From NCBI RefSeq assembly GCF_014843845.1, contig NZ_JHQS01000060.1, positions 1 through 64,000 of the forward strand: a stretch of 64,000 bases of DNA. Reading direction: 5' to 3'. The translations under genes were made by a program, and so were the position numbers. How positions within the stretch are numbered: the stretch's first letter is position 1; each line of letters starts with the position of its first letter. Under the pieces are notes generated by a model. It ran no database searches. It was given only the letters and a program-made list of their open reading frames with translations, and was not told where the DNA came from. This DNA comes from Mesorhizobium amorphae. GTDB lineage: Bacteria; Pseudomonadota; Alphaproteobacteria; Rhizobiales; Rhizobiaceae. Shown here piece by piece: positions 39,151-48,164 of this stretch.

Positions 39151-39807
39151 TCAAGCAAGGCGCCAGACGGTCGTGCGCTTGACCTCGGCATCCTCCAGCG
39201 CGCGTGTCACCGGCACTTCGTAGACGCCAAGCGGCTCCAGGCCCGTCCTGGGCAGATAGGAGCGGCCGGGATCGCCGATCAGGATTTCCGCGCCGCGCGC
39301 CTTCAGCGTCGCGAACCATGGCATCAGCCTGTCGGCGAAGGGCTTGTCGTAGAAGACGTCGCCGGCAAGAACCACATCCCAGCCTTCATCAGTGCCGACG
39401 CAGTCTGTACCGAAGCATTCCACCTCGACCTGATTGGCTTCTGTATTGAGGGCAATCGCCGTCGCGCAGAACGGGTCGACGTCGGCGGCGATCACCGCGG
39501 CCGCGCCGCCCTTCGCAGCCGCGATGGCGACAAGGCCCGAGCCGGAGGCGAAGTCGAGCACGCGCTTGCGGCGTACCGTGGCCGGATGGTCAAGCACGTA
39601 GCGGGCGAGACCTTGGCCGCCGGCCCAGGCGAAGGCCCAGAAGGGCGGCGGCAGGCCGATCGCGGCGAGCTCGTCTTCGGTGCGCAGCCACAGATCATGC
39701 GCTTCGTCGGCCAGATGCAACAAGACTTCGGGTACGTGCGGCGGTGCCATCAGCGCCGTATTGTCGAGGATGAATCTTCTGGCGCTGTTCGGCGTGAGTA
39801 TCGTCAC
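39151..39807 (-). CDS. SAM-dependent methyltransferase (Nnt1/METTL-like protein methyltransferase fold)
   Basis: 218 residues from a GTG at 39807 that overlaps the stop of the EVE gene (GTGA). ILDNTALMAPPHVPEVLLHLADEAHDLW, then PPPFWAFAWAGGQGLARYVLDHP and motif I VLDFASGSGLVAIAAAK, AADVDPFCATAIALNTEAN, GDVFYDKPFADRLMPW. The PFWAFAWAGGQ.LARY pattern is that of the Nnt1-type lysine methyltransferase family near PrmA. The substrate, perhaps a protein, is not known. Last gene of the tsaD operon. Confidence 0.85.
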   Translation of the reverse strand: MTILTPNSARRFILDNTALMAPPHVPEVLLHLADEAHDLWLRTEDELAAIGLPPPFWAFAWAGGQGLARYVLDHPATVRRKRVLDFASGSGLVAIAAAKGGAAAVIAADVDPFCATAIALNTEANQVEVECFGTDCVGTDEGWDVVLAGDVFYDKPFADRLMPWFATLKARGAEILIGDPGRSYLPRTGLEPLGVYEVPVTRALEDAEVKRTTVWRLA

Positions 39808-40229
39808 GGGGCGGGCGTCAGCCCGCCCATTCGACAGACTTCCTTCCATTCGGCCGGCGTCACCGGCTGCACGGAAAGCCGCCCGAGCCGGACCAGCGCC
39901 ATTTCGGCGAGCTTGGGATTGGCCTTGACCTCTTCCAGCGTCGGCGGGTTCGGCACGTCCTTGACGGCGCGGATGTCGACGCATTCCCAACGCGGATCGT
40001 CGGTGGTGCTGTCCGGATGGGCCAGGGCGCAGACCTCGGCGATGCCAACGATGTTGAGCCCCTCATTGGAATGGTAGAAGAAGCCGAGATCGCCGATCTG
40101 CATCGCCTTCATGTTGTTGCGCGCCGCGTAGTTGCGCACGCCGTCCCACTGCGTGCCGGCCTTGCCCTTGGCCTTCAGCGCCTCGAAGGAGAACACCGAG
40201 GGTTCGGATTTGAACAGCCAGTAGTTCAT
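39804..40229 (-). CDS. EVE-domain protein
   Basis: 141 residues, MNYWLFKSEPSVFSFEALKAKG then GTQWDGVRNYAARNNMKAMQIGDLGFFYHSNEG. EVE domains share the PUA-like fold with YTH and bind modified bases in RNA or DNA; the aromatic and NYAARN residues line the pocket. ATG at 40229 after GGAG. 26 bp after yciI; overlaps the methyltransferase gene by four bases. Confidence 0.93.
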   Translation of the reverse strand: MNYWLFKSEPSVFSFEALKAKGKAGTQWDGVRNYAARNNMKAMQIGDLGFFYHSNEGLNIVGIAEVCALAHPDSTTDDPRWECVDIRAVKDVPNPPTLEEVKANPKLAEMALVRLGRLSVQPVTPAEWKEVCRMGGLTPAP

Positions 40230-40255
40230 GCTTTGCTCCTCCGTTCGGCCTGCAA

Positions 40256-40552
40256 TCAATTAGCCGCCGGCTTGTTGAAGGTCCAGTTCCACTGGCGGAT
40301 TTCGACGCTTTCGAACAGGCCGGCCTTGGCATAGGGATCGGCCGCCGACAGCTTCTCGGCGCCGGCCAGGTCCGGGGCTTCGACGACGACGAGGCTGCCG
40401 TTCGGCTTGCCGTCGGCATCGAGGAACGGGCCGGCGAAGGCGAGCTTCTTGTCGCCGTTCAGCCCTTCCAGGAAGGCGATATGCTCGGGCCGCGTATCGA
40501 GGCGCACCTGCAGGCTGCCCGGCTTGTCCTTGCAAATCAACGCAAACAGCAT
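40256..40552 (-). CDS. yciI: YciI-family protein
   Basis: 98 residues: MLFALICKDKPGSLQVRLDTRPEHIAFLEGL, AGPFLDADGKPNGSLVVVEAPDLAGAEKLSAADPYAKAGLFESVEIRQWNW. The catalytic-looking His (RPEHIAFL) and Asp (DPYAKAGLF) of YciI proteins are both present. Reaction unknown. Third gene of tsaD-gpsA-yciI-EVE-methyltransferase, 27 bp after gpsA. Confidence 0.92.
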   Translation of the reverse strand: MLFALICKDKPGSLQVRLDTRPEHIAFLEGLNGDKKLAFAGPFLDADGKPNGSLVVVEAPDLAGAEKLSAADPYAKAGLFESVEIRQWNWTFNKPAAN

Positions 40553-40579
40553 CTTTTTCAGCTCCGGTTTGTTCGAGAC

Positions 40580-41605
40580 TTATATGTCGGTTTCGGTCTT
40601 CAGCGGCCGCGTCATCAGCGCCGACACAGCCTGTCGGACTGTAACCGTGCCGTCCAGTATGGCGGCGATGGCGGTGATGATCGGCGCGTCGATGCCGCGC
40701 TCCGCGGCGATGCGGGCGGCGATTGCCGCCGTTGGCACGCCTTCGGCCAGTGGCAGACCGGCAAGCGGCTTGCCTTGTCCCAGCGCCAGCCCATAGGCGA
40801 AGTTGCGCGACTGCGCCGATGAGCAGGTCAGCAAGAGGTCGCCGAGGCCCGAAAGCCCCATCAGCGTCTCCGGCTTGGCGCCGAAGGCCGCACCGATGCG
40901 GCGCAGTTCGACGAAGCCGCGCGTCACCATGGCAGCCTGGGCGCTGGCGCCGAGGCTGGCACCGGTCACCGCGCCGGCGGCAATGGCAAAGACATTCTTC
41001 AGCGCGCCGCCGATCTCGACGCCGACGAGGTCGTCGCTCGAGTAGCAGCGCAGGTTCTCGGCCGAAAAGCGGGCGGCAAGGTCGGCGGCCAGATCAGCGT
41101 CGCGGGCCGCGACCACCACAGCCGTCGGCAGTCCACGCGCGACGTCAGTGGCAAAACTCGGACCGGACAGAGCGGCAACCGGATTCTTGGGAAGGATGTT
41201 CTCGACGATCGCCGACAGCAGCGCACCGGTGTCGCGTTCGATGCCCTTGGCGCAGAGAACCAGCGGCACGTCCTTCGGCACATGGCCCTTTGCGACGGCC
41301 AGCATGGTGCGCAGCGCCTGCGCCGGGGTCACGGCCAGCACACAGTCGGCGCCGTCGAGCGCGGCCCTGATGTCGCTCGTCGCCACGATGCCGGGCTCGA
41401 TCGCAATACCCGGCAGATAGCGCGGATTTTCGCCGCGGTCGATCGCGGCGACGGTCTCCGGGTCGCGCGCATAGAGGCGGACGAAATGGCCGGCGCGCAG
41501 CATGGCCAGCGCCAGCGCGGTACCCCAGGCGCCGCCGCCGAGCACGGCAACGCGCCAGCCGCTTGGCGCCCTATCCTCGCCGCTGGTCATGCCCCCCTCG
41601 ATCAT
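40580..41605 (-). CDS. gpsA: Glycerol-3-phosphate dehydrogenase [NAD(P)+]
   Basis: 341 residues. Makes sn-glycerol 3-phosphate from dihydroxyacetone phosphate for phospholipid synthesis. NAD motif VAVLGGGAWGTALALAMLRAGH (19-40), substrate lysines in LCAKGIERDTG and GGALKNVFAIAAG, and GLGDLLLTCSSAQSRNFAYG. ATG 41605 overlaps the tsaD stop (ATGA); ATG 41590, with GAGGGGGG directly before it, is an equally good start. Confidence 0.95.
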   Translation of the reverse strand: MIEGGMTSGEDRAPSGWRVAVLGGGAWGTALALAMLRAGHFVRLYARDPETVAAIDRGENPRYLPGIAIEPGIVATSDIRAALDGADCVLAVTPAQALRTMLAVAKGHVPKDVPLVLCAKGIERDTGALLSAIVENILPKNPVAALSGPSFATDVARGLPTAVVVAARDADLAADLAARFSAENLRCYSSDDLVGVEIGGALKNVFAIAAGAVTGASLGASAQAAMVTRGFVELRRIGAAFGAKPETLMGLSGLGDLLLTCSSAQSRNFAYGLALGQGKPLAGLPLAEGVPTAAIAARIAAERGIDAPIITAIAAILDGTVTVRQAVSALMTRPLKTETDI

Positions 41606-42690
41606 GCCTTTGCCCCGCGCCGGCCCGAGCCGACCATCGGCGCCGAGATGCTGTCCAGCGGCCAGCGCGAGCGCGGCACGAAATCGGCGGCGTTCTCCTC
41701 AGCCATGCCGGCGCGCAGCCGTTCGATGCCGGCCCAGGCGATCATTGCCGCATTATCCGTGCAAAGCTTCAGCGGAGGCGCGACAAAGGTGAAGCCGGCT
41801 TGTACGCATAGGGCCTCCAGCGTCGCCTTGATCGTGCGGTTGGCGGCGACGCCGCCGGCAACGACCAGCGCCGGGTCCGCCTTGCCCGGGAATTCCTGCC
41901 GGAAGCGGTTCAGTGCCCGACCAACACGATCGCCCAGTGCGTCCGCCACCGCCGCCTGGAAGGAGGCGCAGATGTCGGCGACATCCTCATCGCTCAACGG
42001 TGCAATGGCCGTCGCCGCCTGGCGCACGGCGGTCTTGAGGCCGGAGAAGGAAAAGTCGGGCTGCGCCGAGCCTTTCATCGGGCGCGGGAAGGCAAAGCGT
42101 GCGGCATTGCCTGACGCCGCCGCCTTCTCGACATTGGGGCCGCCGGGATAGGGCAGGCCGAGCATCTTGGCCGTCTTGTCGAAGGCTTCGCCCAGTGCAT
42201 CGTCGATGGTCGTCGCCCAGCGCTGGTAGTCGCCAACGCCACGAACGGCGACAATCTGCGTATGGCCGCCGGAAACCAGAAGCAGCAGGTAAGGGAAGTC
42301 GAGCCCGTCGGTCAGCCTTGCCGTCAGCGCATGGCCCTCGAGATGGTTGATGGCGATCAGCGGCTTGTTCGCGGCGGCGGCAATCGCCTTAGCGGTCATC
42401 AAACCGACGATCAGCCCGCCGACGAGGCCGGGGCCGGCGGTGGCAGCGATCGCATCGATATCGCCGAGCGCCATGCCCGAATCGGCAAAGGCGGCCTCGA
42501 TGATGCCGTCGAGGGCCTCGACATGGGCACGCGCGGCGATCTCCGGCACGACGCCGCCGAAGGCGGCATGCTCCTCGATCTGGCTGAGCACGATGTTGGA
42601 CAGGATTTCGGGCGCGGACGTGCCGTCGAGCGCCACCACGCTGGCGGCGGTCTCGTCGCAACTCGTCTCAATGCCTAGAACGCGGATCAA
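41602..42690 (-). CDS. tsaD: tRNA N6-threonylcarbamoyladenosine transferase TsaD
   Basis: 362 residues. Forms t6A37 in ANN-decoding tRNAs with TsaB/TsaE. ASKHA fold: VLGIETSCDETAASVV at the N-terminus, iron ligands H116 and H120 in AINHLEGHALTARL, SGGHTQIVAV, and DDALGEAFDKTAKMLGLPYPGGP. Head of a leftward operon, divergent from hemC with about 98 bp between. Confidence 0.97.
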   Translation of the reverse strand: MIRVLGIETSCDETAASVVALDGTSAPEILSNIVLSQIEEHAAFGGVVPEIAARAHVEALDGIIEAAFADSGMALGDIDAIAATAGPGLVGGLIVGLMTAKAIAAAANKPLIAINHLEGHALTARLTDGLDFPYLLLLVSGGHTQIVAVRGVGDYQRWATTIDDALGEAFDKTAKMLGLPYPGGPNVEKAAASGNAARFAFPRPMKGSAQPDFSFSGLKTAVRQAATAIAPLSDEDVADICASFQAAVADALGDRVGRALNRFRQEFPGKADPALVVAGGVAANRTIKATLEALCVQAGFTFVAPPLKLCTDNAAMIAWAGIERLRAGMAEENAADFVPRSRWPLDSISAPMVGSGRRGAKA

Positions 42691-42788
42691 TTCGTCACGG
42701 TCCTCGAAGATTGTATCGCCAGGCGTTCCCCGTTAGGAGAAAACCCGGCAAGACTCGCTTGCCCGGGGGTTATCACGGACCGCGCGCC

Positions 42789-43715
42789 ATGCAAACAACC
42801 TTGAAAATCGGAACACGCGGCAGCCCGCTGGCGCTGGCCCAGGCGCATGAAACGCGGGCGCGGCTGATGGCGGCGCACGGCCTGCCGGAGGCAGCGTTCG
42901 AGGTGGTCGTCATCTCGACCAGCGGCGACCGCATCCAGGACCGGCCGCTGTCGGAAGCCGGCGGCAAGGGGCTGTTCACCAAGGAGATCGAAGAAGCGCT
43001 TTTGGCGCGCCGCATCGACATCGCAGTGCATTCGTCGAAGGACATGCCGACGCTGTTGCCGGACGGGCTGGAGCTGTCCGCTTTCCTGCCGCGCGAGGAC
43101 GCGCGCGACGCCTTTGTCGGCAAGGCGGCGAAGAGGATTGCTGACCTGCCGCAAGGCGCGAAGGTTGGGTCGTCCTCGCTCCGGCGTCAGGCGCTGATCC
43201 GCCGCATGCGGCCTGATCTCGACGTGGTGATGTTCCGCGGCAATGTGCAGACGCGGCTTCGCAAGCTGGACGAGGGCGTCGCCGACGGCACCATTCTGGC
43301 CTATGCCGGGCTTAAACGGCTCGGGCTCGAACACGTCGTCACCGATTTGATGCCGCTGGACATCTTCCCGCCGGCGCCGGGTCAAGGCGCGATCTGCATC
43401 GAAAGCCGCATCGGCGACCGTGACGTGGAAAAGATGCTGATGGCCATCCATGATGTGCCGACCGGACAGGCGCTGGCCTGCGAGCGGGCTTTTCTCGCGG
43501 CGCTCGACGGCTCCTGCCGCACGCCGATCGCCGGTCATGCGACGATATCGGGCGAAACGCTGCATTTCGCCGGGCTGATCATCTCACCTGACGGCACGGC
43601 CTCGCATGAGGTTAAGCTGGAGGGTCCTGCGAAGGACGCTGCGCGGATCGGCGCGGACGCCGCCAGGACGGTGCGGACCAAGGCCGGCGAAACATTCTTC
43701 GACGGCTGGGCCTAA
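42789..43715 (+). CDS. hemC: Porphobilinogen deaminase HemC
   Basis: 308 residues from ATG 42789. Polymerises four porphobilinogens to hydroxymethylbilane for haem and cobalamin. Dipyrromethane-cofactor cysteine C243 in DGSCRTPIAGH; catalytic D85 in HSSKDMPT; cofactor arginines in SSLRRQALI and MFRGNVQTRLRKL. First gene of hemC-hemD-mic60-hemY. One base plus the stop separates it from hemD. Confidence 0.97.
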   Translation: MQTTLKIGTRGSPLALAQAHETRARLMAAHGLPEAAFEVVVISTSGDRIQDRPLSEAGGKGLFTKEIEEALLARRIDIAVHSSKDMPTLLPDGLELSAFLPREDARDAFVGKAAKRIADLPQGAKVGSSSLRRQALIRRMRPDLDVVMFRGNVQTRLRKLDEGVADGTILAYAGLKRLGLEHVVTDLMPLDIFPPAPGQGAICIESRIGDRDVEKMLMAIHDVPTGQALACERAFLAALDGSCRTPIAGHATISGETLHFAGLIISPDGTASHEVKLEGPAKDAARIGADAARTVRTKAGETFFDGWA

Positions 43716-43716
43716 A

Positions 43717-44433
43717 ATGGTCCGCGTCCTGGTGACGAGGCCTGGACCGGGCGCCTCGCGCACGATGCGCCGGCTGCAGGATATGGGCTTTCAGCCGATC
43801 CTGCTGCCGCTGACCGAGACGGTGGCGTTGCCGGTCGACGCCGGCGCGCGCCCACTGGATGCTGCGGCCGTTGCGGTCACCAGCGCCAACGCGGTGCGCC
43901 ATGCGCCGGAAGAACTCATCGCGGCGCTCGCTGCCTTGCCCTGTCATGCCGTCGGCAACAGGACGGCGGAAGCGGCGCGCAAGGCGGGTTTCCTGTCGGT
44001 CGGCGAAGGTCCGGGCGATGCCACCGCGCTGGCCGACGCGATCGTTGCCGGCTATTCGGCAGGGACGATCGTCTATCTCGCGGGCCGCGTGCGCTTTCCG
44101 GCCTTCGAGGAGCGGCTCATGGCAGCCGGCGTCAGGGTCCGCGCCATCGAGACCTACGACACGCTTGCGCTGGATTATTCCGACACGGACCTGCTTACGC
44201 GCCTGTCCAGCCGGCCGGTCGAAGCCGTTCTGCTCTATTCGGCCAAGGCGGCAGCGGCGACGGAGACGCTGATCCGGCGGCCCGCTTTGCGTGATCTTTT
44301 TGAAAAGACCACATTTTTCGCTCTGTCGGGACGTATCGCCGCAGCCTGCGAAAGCATCGCCGGGTCAAGGATCGAGATCGCGCCGGAACCGCAGGAGGAG
44401 GCGTTGCTGGGGCTGTTGCGAGCTTGGCGCTGA
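43717..44433 (+). CDS. hemD: Uroporphyrinogen-III synthase HemD
   Basis: 238 residues, ATG one base after the hemC stop. Closes and inverts hydroxymethylbilane to uroporphyrinogen III. The family is weakly conserved; recognisable parts are VLVTRPGPGASRTMRRLQDMGF, AVAVTSANAVRHA, IVYLAGRVRFPAFEERL, YDTLALDY and VLLYSAKAAAA. Position after hemC settles the call. Confidence 0.92.
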   Translation: MVRVLVTRPGPGASRTMRRLQDMGFQPILLPLTETVALPVDAGARPLDAAAVAVTSANAVRHAPEELIAALAALPCHAVGNRTAEAARKAGFLSVGEGPGDATALADAIVAGYSAGTIVYLAGRVRFPAFEERLMAAGVRVRAIETYDTLALDYSDTDLLTRLSSRPVEAVLLYSAKAAAATETLIRRPALRDLFEKTTFFALSGRIAAACESIAGSRIEIAPEPQEEALLGLLRAWR

Positions 44434-44538
44434 ACCCGCGTCATCACACCGCCCCTTTTCACCGCTTGGTGATGTGCTAGAGCATCCTTAGCTCGACACA
44501 ATTTGAACCATCCCAAGCCAATTTTGCGGAGCCCAAGC

Positions 44539-46017
44539 ATGGTCAAGACGCCGAAGATGCGACATTCGAAAAGCCGCCGCGAGCCGGTGACGATCGAGCT
44601 CGAGCCCGGCGCCGTGTCGCGCATCGTCGACGAGGACGCAGCGAAGGCCGAGGCCGAGGCGAAAGCGGAGGATGCCGTCGACGCGTCGCAGCCGGAGGCT
44701 CCGCCGGAGACACCGGAAGAGCCCGTCCATGCCGACCAGACCGACCTCGAGCCGTGGGAGCACACCGATGGCGCGGCGCAGTCCGGCACAGAACAGAAGG
44801 CGGATGCTTCCCGAAAAGGTTCCGAGGAGCCGGAAGCCTCCTATCCGGGAACCGAGAAGGCGGCGCCGGAACAGCCAAAAGCCACCGACTACAATTTCGA
44901 GGATGCATCCGCCAAGCCGGCGGAAGAGAAGCCGAGGACGAGCCAGGTCCGGCACGACTCCGTGGCGCCGCCGAAGCGCAGCGGCATCAACGGCATCGCC
45001 GCCGGGATCATCGGCGGCGTTATCGCACTGGCCGGCGCCGGCGGGCTGCAGTTCGCCGGCCTGCTCGGCGCGCCCGGGCTGGGCGCCGGCAGCGTGTCGC
45101 TCGATGGCGTCAATGGCGAGATCGCCGCGCTGAAGAGCGAGATTGCCGGCTTGAAGGAGGCGGGCGGCAACGGCGATGCCGCTGCCAAAGTCGATGGCCT
45201 GTCGTCGGCACTGGATCAGGTCAAGACCGATGTCGCGGCGCTGAAATCGGCGGTCGAGCAGGGCGGCGCCGGCGACAATGCCGGCCTTGCTGCACTTGGC
45301 GACAAGGTCAAGCAGGTCGAGACGGCGGTTGCAGAACTCGGCAAGGCGGGCAACACGGCGCCGGTCGATCTCGGCCCGCTCAATGAAAAGCTCGCCGGGC
45401 TCGAGGCGCTGGTGAAATCGGCCGGCGAGGCGGCGACGGCGCAGGATGGCCGGCTCACCGCGCTGGAACAGTCCGTGTCGCAGCTTTCCGGCAAGGTCGA
45501 GGCGCAGGCATCGCAGCCGAAGATCGCTTTGGCCATCGCCGCCTCGGCGCTGAAGGCGGCACTCGACCGTGGCGCGCCCTTCGCCGCCGAACTCGAAACC
45601 TTCGCGGCGATTTCGCCTGACGCGCCGGAGATCGCGACGCTGCGCGCCTATGCCGAGAAAGGCGTTTCGACCCGAACCGAGATCGCCAGCGAGGTTGATG
45701 CCGCGGCCAGCGCCATGGTTGCCGCCGCCACGCCCGTCGACCAGAACGCGAGCTTCCTGCAGAACCTGATGACGAGCGCCGAATCGCTGGTCAAGGTCAG
45801 GCCGATCGGCGCCGTCGAAGGCGCAGGCGCCCCCGAGACGGTGGCGCGCATGGAGGTGGCGGTCAACCAGGGCGACTACGCCAAGGCGCTCACCGAATAC
45901 GAGACCTTGCCCGAAGCGGTGAAAACGGCCGGTGCCGCGTTTGCCGGCAAACTGAAGGCGCGCCTCGAGGTCGAAAAGCAGATCGATTCGCTGATTGCCG
46001 GTGCGATGAAGGCGTGA
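44539..46017 (+). CDS. mic60: Alphaproteobacterial Mic60/mitofilin-like membrane protein
   Basis: 492 residues from ATG 44539 (GGAG upstream). Acidic disordered N-terminus (about 1-145), one membrane helix (GIAAGIIGGVIALAGAGG, about 150-170), a long periplasmic coiled coil (180-330), and a C-terminal mitofilin region (SFLQNLMTSAESLVKVRPIG, VNQGDYAKALTEYETLPEAVKTA). Bacterial Mic60 shapes inner-membrane invaginations and in alphaproteobacteria its gene sits between hemD and hemY, as here. Confidence 0.85.
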   Translation: MVKTPKMRHSKSRREPVTIELEPGAVSRIVDEDAAKAEAEAKAEDAVDASQPEAPPETPEEPVHADQTDLEPWEHTDGAAQSGTEQKADASRKGSEEPEASYPGTEKAAPEQPKATDYNFEDASAKPAEEKPRTSQVRHDSVAPPKRSGINGIAAGIIGGVIALAGAGGLQFAGLLGAPGLGAGSVSLDGVNGEIAALKSEIAGLKEAGGNGDAAAKVDGLSSALDQVKTDVAALKSAVEQGGAGDNAGLAALGDKVKQVETAVAELGKAGNTAPVDLGPLNEKLAGLEALVKSAGEAATAQDGRLTALEQSVSQLSGKVEAQASQPKIALAIAASALKAALDRGAPFAAELETFAAISPDAPEIATLRAYAEKGVSTRTEIASEVDAAASAMVAAATPVDQNASFLQNLMTSAESLVKVRPIGAVEGAGAPETVARMEVAVNQGDYAKALTEYETLPEAVKTAGAAFAGKLKARLEVEKQIDSLIAGAMKA

Positions 46018-46027
46018 GGAAAATCCG

Positions 46028-47641
46028 ATGATCCGCATCCTGTTTTTCCTCGCCGTCGTCTTCGCGCTCGGCCTCGGCTTCGCCTGGCTGGCCGATCGGC
46101 CCGGCGAGATGCTCATCACCTTCAACGGCTACCAGTACCAGGTCACGCTGATGGTGGCGGCGGTGGCGGTGGTTGCCGTGGTCGCCGCGGTGATGATCTT
46201 CTGGTGGCTGATCAAGTCGCTGTGGAACAGCCCCTACACCATCTCGCGCTATTTCCGCGTGCGCCGCCGCGATCGTGGCTACCAGGCGCTGTCGACCGGC
46301 ATGATCGCCGCCGGCGCCGGCGATGGCGCGCTGGCCCGCAAGAAGACCAAGGAAGCGGCCAAGCTGATCCGCTCCGACCAGGAGCCGCTGATCCATCTGC
46401 TGGAAGCGCAGGCCTCGCTGCTCGAAGGTGACCATGAAGGCGCGCGCGAGAAATTCGAGAGCATGCTCGACGATCCGGAAATGCGGCTGCTCGGCCTGCG
46501 CGGGCTCTATCTCGAGGCCGAGCGCCTCGGCGATCGCAACGCCGCCAGGCACTATGCCGGCCGCGCCGCGGCAGCGGCGCCGCAACTCGCCTGGGCCGCC
46601 GAATCGACGTTGGAAGAATTGACCGGGCGTGGCGACTGGGACGGCGCGCTGAAGCTGGTCGAGGCGCAGAAGTCGACGCGGCAGATCGAGCGTGACGCCG
46701 CCAATCGGCGTCGCGCCGTGCTGCTCACGGCCAAGGCGCAGGCGCTGATCGACAGCGACCCCAATGCCGCCAGGACCGCTGCCCTCGAGGCCAACAAGCT
46801 GCAGCCGGATTTCGCGCCGGCGGCGGTCGTCGCGGCAAGCCTGCTGTTCAAGCAGAGCGATGTGCGCAAGGGTTCAAAAATCCTTGAGACGGCCTGGAGA
46901 GCCGAGCCGCATCCGGAGATCGCCGGACTCTACACCCATGCAAGGCCGGGCGATGCGGTGCTCGACCGGCTGAACCGGGCAAAGAAGCTGCAGGAGATGA
47001 AGAAGAACCATGCCGAATCCTCGCTGACGGTGGCGCGCGCCGCGCTCGACGCGCAGGATTTTGCGACCGCGCGGCGCGAGGCCGAGGCCGCGATCCGCAT
47101 GGATCGCCGCGAAGGCGCCTACCTGCTGCTGGCCGATATCGAGGAGGCCGAAAGCGGCGACCAGGGCAAGGTGCGGCAATTGCTGTCCAAGGCCGTCAGG
47201 GCACCGCGCGATCCGGCCTGGGTCGCCGACGGCGTCATCTCGGAACGCTGGGTGCCGGTGTCGCCTGTCACCGGCAAACTCGACGCCTTCGAATGGCGCG
47301 CGCCGATGGAGCGGCTTGGCCAACTGATCGACAGCCACGAAGATTTGCCGGAGGCTGTCGTGCCGGCTATTTCTGCGCCGGTCGTGTCGGTCAAGGAAAA
47401 GCCTGCCGATGTGATTGATCACCCGGCCGTCTCCGCCGGCAAGACGGCAGCAGCGGCCGGGGCCGTGGCGGAAAGCGACGAGGACCGGGTTACGCCGGTC
47501 ACCGCCGCCGCCTTTGCCGCTGTGCCCGCCGATTCCGAGGCGGTCGAACCGGCGGAGGAGCTGGCCAGGCTGCCCGACGATCCTGGCGTCGACCCCGACG
47601 AGGAAGCGGAAAAAGCGCCGCGCCGGTTCCGTTTGTTTTGA
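46028..47641 (+). CDS. hemY: HemY-family TPR membrane protein
   Basis: 537 residues. Two N-terminal membrane helices (1-20 and about 42-62), HemY_N domain (WLIKSLWNSPYTISRYFRVRRRDRGYQALSTGMIAAGAGD), then TPR repeats (LIHLLEAQASLLEGDHEGAREKFESM). The C-terminal 130 residues are low-complexity Ala/Glu/Asp/Pro. It is not the haem enzyme protoporphyrinogen oxidase sometimes called HemY; its precise role in haem synthesis is unknown. 10 bp after mic60. Confidence 0.92.
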   Translation: MIRILFFLAVVFALGLGFAWLADRPGEMLITFNGYQYQVTLMVAAVAVVAVVAAVMIFWWLIKSLWNSPYTISRYFRVRRRDRGYQALSTGMIAAGAGDGALARKKTKEAAKLIRSDQEPLIHLLEAQASLLEGDHEGAREKFESMLDDPEMRLLGLRGLYLEAERLGDRNAARHYAGRAAAAAPQLAWAAESTLEELTGRGDWDGALKLVEAQKSTRQIERDAANRRRAVLLTAKAQALIDSDPNAARTAALEANKLQPDFAPAAVVAASLLFKQSDVRKGSKILETAWRAEPHPEIAGLYTHARPGDAVLDRLNRAKKLQEMKKNHAESSLTVARAALDAQDFATARREAEAAIRMDRREGAYLLLADIEEAESGDQGKVRQLLSKAVRAPRDPAWVADGVISERWVPVSPVTGKLDAFEWRAPMERLGQLIDSHEDLPEAVVPAISAPVVSVKEKPADVIDHPAVSAGKTAAAAGAVAESDEDRVTPVTAAAFAAVPADSEAVEPAEELARLPDDPGVDPDEEAEKAPRRFRLF

Positions 47642-47677
47642 GGCCCGGCCCGGGTTTGGCCGTTTGGGAATGAAGTG

Positions 47678-48157
47678 ATGTTCGAACGCGTCTTGTCGTT
47701 TCTTAAGGATTTGCCGGGCGGTGCCGGAGCCCGCGCCAACGCGGATGATCCGCGCATTGCCGCGTCGGCGCTGCTCTACCATGTCATGAGTGCCGATGGC
47801 GTGCGCCAGGACATCGAGTGGGAGCGGTTCAAGCAGGTGCTGGCGCAAAGCTATTCGATCAGCGGCGACGAACTTGACGCACTGGCCGCCGCCGGCGAGC
47901 ACGCCGACAATGAGGCGATCGACCTCTATGCCTTCACCAGCGTGCTGAAGCGCCATCTCGACGCCGAGGCGCGCAAGGCCTTCATCGGCCTGATGTGGGA
48001 GATCGTCTATGCCGATGGCGAGCTGCACGAGCTGGAGGACAACACGGTCTGGCGCGTCGCCGAACTGATCGGCGTCGAACGCCGCGACCGTATCGAGGCG
48101 CGCCGCAAGGCGGCGGCGCAAGCGCCTGGCGCCAGCGGAACGTCAAGCGACGAATAG
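47678..48157 (+). CDS. TerB-family tellurite-resistance-like protein
   Basis: 159 residues from ATG 47678. All-helical TerB domain: ASALLYHVMSADGVRQDIEWERFKQVLAQSYSI and LMWEIVYADGELHELEDNTVWRVAELIGVERRDRIEARR. The paired ADGxxxxxE motifs are presumed metal sites. Such chromosomal TerB proteins are widespread in Rhizobiales beside hemY and need not confer tellurite resistance. Confidence 0.88.
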   Translation: MFERVLSFLKDLPGGAGARANADDPRIAASALLYHVMSADGVRQDIEWERFKQVLAQSYSISGDELDALAAAGEHADNEAIDLYAFTSVLKRHLDAEARKAFIGLMWEIVYADGELHELEDNTVWRVAELIGVERRDRIEARRKAAAQAPGASGTSSDE

Positions 48158-48164
48158 GGTGCCG

